64,000 nucleotides of DNA, from contig NZ_JACZZA010000004.1 in assembly GCF_014863405.1 (NCBI RefSeq), positions 62,001-126,000 on the forward strand, read 5' to 3'. The stretch comes from Dyella acidiphila. GTDB taxonomy: Bacteria > Pseudomonadota > Gammaproteobacteria > Xanthomonadales > Rhodanobacteraceae. Of the stretch, positions 61,432 to 64,000 are shown in pieces. Within the stretch, counting starts at the first letter, position 1. Each line of letters begins with the position of its first letter. A program made the position numbers and the translations under genes. The notes under the pieces were generated by a model. The model searched no databases, was not told the origin of the DNA, and worked only from the letters and a program-made list of their open reading frames with translations.

Positions 61432-62946
61432 ATGACCACCATCAAGCAAGACGATCTGATCCAGTCCGTTGCCGATGCGCTCCAGTACATCAGCTACTAC
61501 CACCCGGTCGACTACATCACCAATCTGGCCAAGGCCTACGAGCGCGAGGAATCGCCCGCGGCCAAGGATGCGATGGCGCAGATCCTGATCAACTCGCGCA
61601 TGGCCGCCGAAGGCCACCGCCCGCTGTGCCAGGACACCGGCATCGTCACCGTGTTTCTGAAGGTGGGCATGAACGTGCGCTGGGACGCCAGCCTGTCGCT
61701 GGAAGACATGGTCAACGAGGGCGTGCGCCGCGCCTACAACGATCCGGACAACAAGCTGCGCGCCAGCGTGCTGGCCGATCCGGCCGGCAAGCGCAGCAAC
61801 ACCAAGGACAACACCCCGGCGGTGATCAATGTGTCGATCGTGCCGGGCGATACCGTCGATGTGATCGTGGCCGCCAAGGGCGGCGGCTCCGAAGCCAAGT
61901 CCAAGTTCGTGATGCTCAATCCGTCCGATTCCATCGTCGACTGGGTGCTCAAGACCGTGCCGACCATGGGCGCCGGCTGGTGCCCGCCGGGCATGCTCGG
62001 CATCGGCATCGGCGGTACCGCCGAAAAAGCCATGCTGCTGGCCAAAGAAGCGCTGATGGAACCGATCGACATCCAGGACCTGATCGCCCGCGGCCCCAGC
62101 AACCGCGCCGAAGAGCTGCGCCTGGAACTGTACGAAAAGGTCAACGCACTGGGCATCGGCGCGCAGGGCCTGGGCGGTCTCACCACCGTGCTCGACATCA
62201 AGGTCAAGGATTACCCCACCCACGCCGCCAACCTGCCGGTGGCGATGATTCCCAACTGCGCCGCCACCCGCCACGCGCATTTCACCCTGGACGGCTCCGG
62301 CCCGGTCGCGCTCGATCCGCCCTCGCTGGAAGACTGGCCCAAGCTCACCTACGACGCCTCCAAGGGTCGCCGCGTGAACCTGGATACGGTCACGCGCGAA
62401 GAAGTGGCCAGCTGGAAACCCGGCGAAGTGCTGCTGCTCAACGGCAAGCTGCTCACCGGTCGCGATGCTGCGCACAAGCGCATGGTCGACATGCTCAACA
62501 AGGGCGAAAAGCTGCCGGTGGATTTCCACGGCCGCTTCATCTACTACGTCGGCCCGGTCGATCCGGTACGCGACGAAGTGGTCGGCCCCGCCGGTCCCAC
62601 CACCGCCACGCGCATGGATAAATTCACCGAACAGGTGCTGGCGCAAACCGGCCTGCTCGGCATGGTCGGCAAGGCCGAGCGCGGCCCGGCGGCGATCGAG
62701 GCGATCAAGCAGCACCAGTCGGTGTACCTGATGGCGGTGGGCGGTGCGGCCTACCTGGTCTCCAAGGCGATCAAGGCTTCGCGTGTGGTCGGCTTTGCCG
62801 ACCTGGGCATGGAAGCCATCTACGAATTCGAAGTGCAGGACATGCCGGTGACCGTGGCCGTGGATTCGGCCGGCACCTCGGTCCACAAGACCGGCCCGCG
62901 CGAGTGGCAGGCGAAGATCGGCAAAATCCCAGTCTTGGTGGAATGA
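61432..62946 (+). CDS. fumA: Class I (iron-sulfur) fumarate hydratase
   Basis: 504 residues. Interconverts fumarate and malate in the TCA cycle using a 4Fe-4S cluster. Start at 61432 (MTTIKQDDLIQSVADALQYI). The N-terminal domain carries RPLCQDTGIVTVFLKVG with a cluster Cys, and GAGWCPPGMLGIGIGGTAEK and NCAATRHAHFTLDGSG supply the others; the C-terminal beta domain includes LNGKLLTGRDAAHKRM and VGPAGPTTATRMD. Class I enzymes are oxygen-sensitive; no class II gene is in view. Copy C of the nested repeat follows the stop by five bases. Confidence 0.95.
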   Translation: MTTIKQDDLIQSVADALQYISYYHPVDYITNLAKAYEREESPAAKDAMAQILINSRMAAEGHRPLCQDTGIVTVFLKVGMNVRWDASLSLEDMVNEGVRRAYNDPDNKLRASVLADPAGKRSNTKDNTPAVINVSIVPGDTVDVIVAAKGGGSEAKSKFVMLNPSDSIVDWVLKTVPTMGAGWCPPGMLGIGIGGTAEKAMLLAKEALMEPIDIQDLIARGPSNRAEELRLELYEKVNALGIGAQGLGGLTTVLDIKVKDYPTHAANLPVAMIPNCAATRHAHFTLDGSGPVALDPPSLEDWPKLTYDASKGRRVNLDTVTREEVASWKPGEVLLLNGKLLTGRDAAHKRMVDMLNKGEKLPVDFHGRFIYYVGPVDPVRDEVVGPAGPTTATRMDKFTEQVLAQTGLLGMVGKAERGPAAIEAIKQHQSVYLMAVGGAAYLVSKAIKASRVVGFADLGMEAIYEFEVQDMPVTVAVDSAGTSVHKTGPREWQAKIGKIPVLVE

Positions 62947-62951
62947 GGGAC

Positions 62952-63035
62952 GTAGGTTGGGTTAGCGCAGCGTAACCCAACGGATTTCCATCGGAGTTGA
63001 GCATCGTTGGGTTACGCTGCGCTAACCCAACCTAC
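62952..63035. repeat. Nested inverted repeat, copy C (perfect arms)
   Basis: Left arm 62952-62981 and right arm 63006-63035 are 30-nt perfect inverses enclosing 24 bases. The arm is the one seen in copies A and B. It directly follows the fumarase gene and could act as its transcript end. Confidence 0.93.
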
Positions 63036-63145
63036 CGAGGCTTGGCCGCATTTAGCCATCCATATGCCTCATCGCCGGTTGCATTCCGGCTGATGCAGCG
63101 CAACACTGGCAGGATTGTTTTCCCCGCAACCCTGACAGAGAAACC

Positions 63146-64000
63146 GTGACCTCCCATGCCTCCGCGCCGCTCAACACCGGCGCACCCTGGATCGTGATGA
63201 AGTTCGGCGGCACCAGTGTCGCCACCCTGCCGCGCTGGCAGAACATCCGTGAGCTCGTTGCCAGCCGCCGCGCCGAAGGCGCCCGCGTGCTGGTGGTCGT
63301 GTCCGCGCTCACCGGCATCACCGACGCACTCAAACAAATGTGCGCGCAGGACGACCAGGGCAAACGCATCGAGGCTGCCAAGGCGATCGCGCAACGTCAC
63401 TACGACCTGCTCGATCACATGCAGCTGGCGGTTCCGGACGCACTCGGCGCACGCCTGAGCGAACTGGCCAAACTGGCCGAGCAAGGGCCGGCGGTGCTGG
63501 GCGAGCTGGCGTGGTCGGCCCTGGTGCAGGCGCATGGCGAGCTGATGTCCAGCGCGCTCGGCGCGGCGTTCCTGAGCCACAGCGGCCTGCCCACGCAATG
63601 GCTGGACGCGCGCGACTGCCTGGCCGCCATCGCACTGCCCAACCAGAACGAGCGCACCAAGCTGCTGTCGGCCATGGTCGAGGCCAAGCCCGATCCGGCC
63701 TTGAACACGCGCCTGGCGCAGCTGGGCGAGGTGTTCATCACGCAGGGCTTTATCGCGCGCGAAGCGCAGGGCCGCACGGTGCTGCTCGGCCGCGGCGGTT
63801 CGGATACCTCGGCCTCGTATTTCGGTGCGCTGCTGAAAGCGCAGCGGGTGGAAATCTGGACCGACGTGGCCGGCATGTTCACCGCCAATCCGCGCCAGGT
63901 CTCCGGTGCGCGCCTGCTGCAGAAACTGGATTACGAAGAAGCGCAGGAAATCGCCTCCACCGGTGCCAAGGTGCTGCATCCGCGCTGTCTCTCGCCACTG
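63146..64000 (+). CDS. Aspartokinase, N-terminal part (runs past the window end)
   Basis: The frame is open from GTG 63146 (AGAG seven bases upstream) to base 64000, 285 residues. Phosphorylates aspartate, first step to lysine, threonine and methionine. IVMKFGGTSVATLPRWQNI is the ATP/aspartate-binding start; ALTGITDAL, LGRGGSDTSASYFGALLKA and EIWTDVAGMFTANPRQVSGA are canonical. In Xanthomonadales this N-terminus commonly belongs to a bifunctional aspartokinase/diaminopimelate decarboxylase; the C-terminal half that would decide lies outside the window. Confidence 0.93.
   Translation, partial: MTSHASAPLNTGAPWIVMKFGGTSVATLPRWQNIRELVASRRAEGARVLVVVSALTGITDALKQMCAQDDQGKRIEAAKAIAQRHYDLLDHMQLAVPDALGARLSELAKLAEQGPAVLGELAWSALVQAHGELMSSALGAAFLSHSGLPTQWLDARDCLAAIALPNQNERTKLLSAMVEAKPDPALNTRLAQLGEVFITQGFIAREAQGRTVLLGRGGSDTSASYFGALLKAQRVEIWTDVAGMFTANPRQVSGARLLQKLDYEEAQEIASTGAKVLHPRCLSPL

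Noticed and set aside
31029-63035. CRISPR array or insertion-sequence ends
   Set aside because: The 30-nt repeats are inverted pairs at scattered sites, not regularly spaced direct repeats, and no transposase or cas gene lies near them.

Overview
The window is GC-rich, densely coded chromosomal DNA from a gammaproteobacterium of the Xanthomonadales, most like the Rhodanobacteraceae (Dyella, Rhodanobacter or Frateuria type). Reasons: the lgt-thyA-folA-Nudix/ThiE order, a lone oxyR with both redox cysteines, large TonB-dependent receptors, an S53 (xanthomonapepsin-like) protease, a SapC family protein and a hopanoid exporter beside dxs. This is inference from gene content; no 16S rRNA gene is present. 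About 44 protein genes and one tRNA are supported. There is no rRNA, CRISPR array, transposase, integrase or phage module.

Layout. 1-7000: end of a MarC permease, a bifunctional ornithine-lipid acyltransferase (OlsF type), a TonB receptor with a long leader and a Pho-box-like repeat, the nucleotide nucleosidase PpnN and tRNA-Asn. 7131-8804: a three-domain sulfotransferase/Wzt-C/Ig-like protein of lower GC. 9150-19526: housekeeping and nucleotide metabolism (dTMP kinase, lytic transglycosylase, S9 peptidase, lgt, thyA, folA, mutT, apt). 19692-28585: oxyR with its own operator, an M1 aminopeptidase, a 1367-residue envelope protein and prmC. 28680-32826: a TonB receptor next to a Tat-exported GH43-like glycosidase. 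32988-39175: hpnN, dxs, HNH endonuclease, sapC.

39333-41901 is an overlapping three-gene operon: a Tat-exported flavin amine oxidase, a c-type cytochrome and an exported RidA imine hydrolase. It reads as a complete periplasmic amine-oxidising module resembling the nicotine dehydrogenase/cytochrome pair. 42015-51339: GNAT, CocE-type hydrolase, a lipoprotein/acyl-CoA dehydrogenase pair behind a PsrA-type operator, a bacterial SET-domain protein, a DJ-1/PfpI protein, an atypical Gre factor and an EF-G paralogue. 51782-54676: two tandem TonB-like proline-rich proteins sharing a four-cysteine C-terminal domain I do not recognise. 54853-57629: a molybdenum hydroxylase pair that lacks the usual catalytic Glu and all four cysteines of the plant-type 2Fe-2S cluster. 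57683-64000: APC permease, S53 protease, class I fumarase and the start of an aspartokinase.

Intergenic space carries three families of palindromic repeat: a nested 30-nt inverted pair (three copies), GTCATTCC-type hairpins (three) and a CTCTCCCC-type pair. The strongest leads for new biology are the amine dehydrogenase-cytochrome-RidA operon, the cluster-less molybdenum hydroxylase, the tandem TonB-like pair and the sulfotransferase-Wzt-C fusion.
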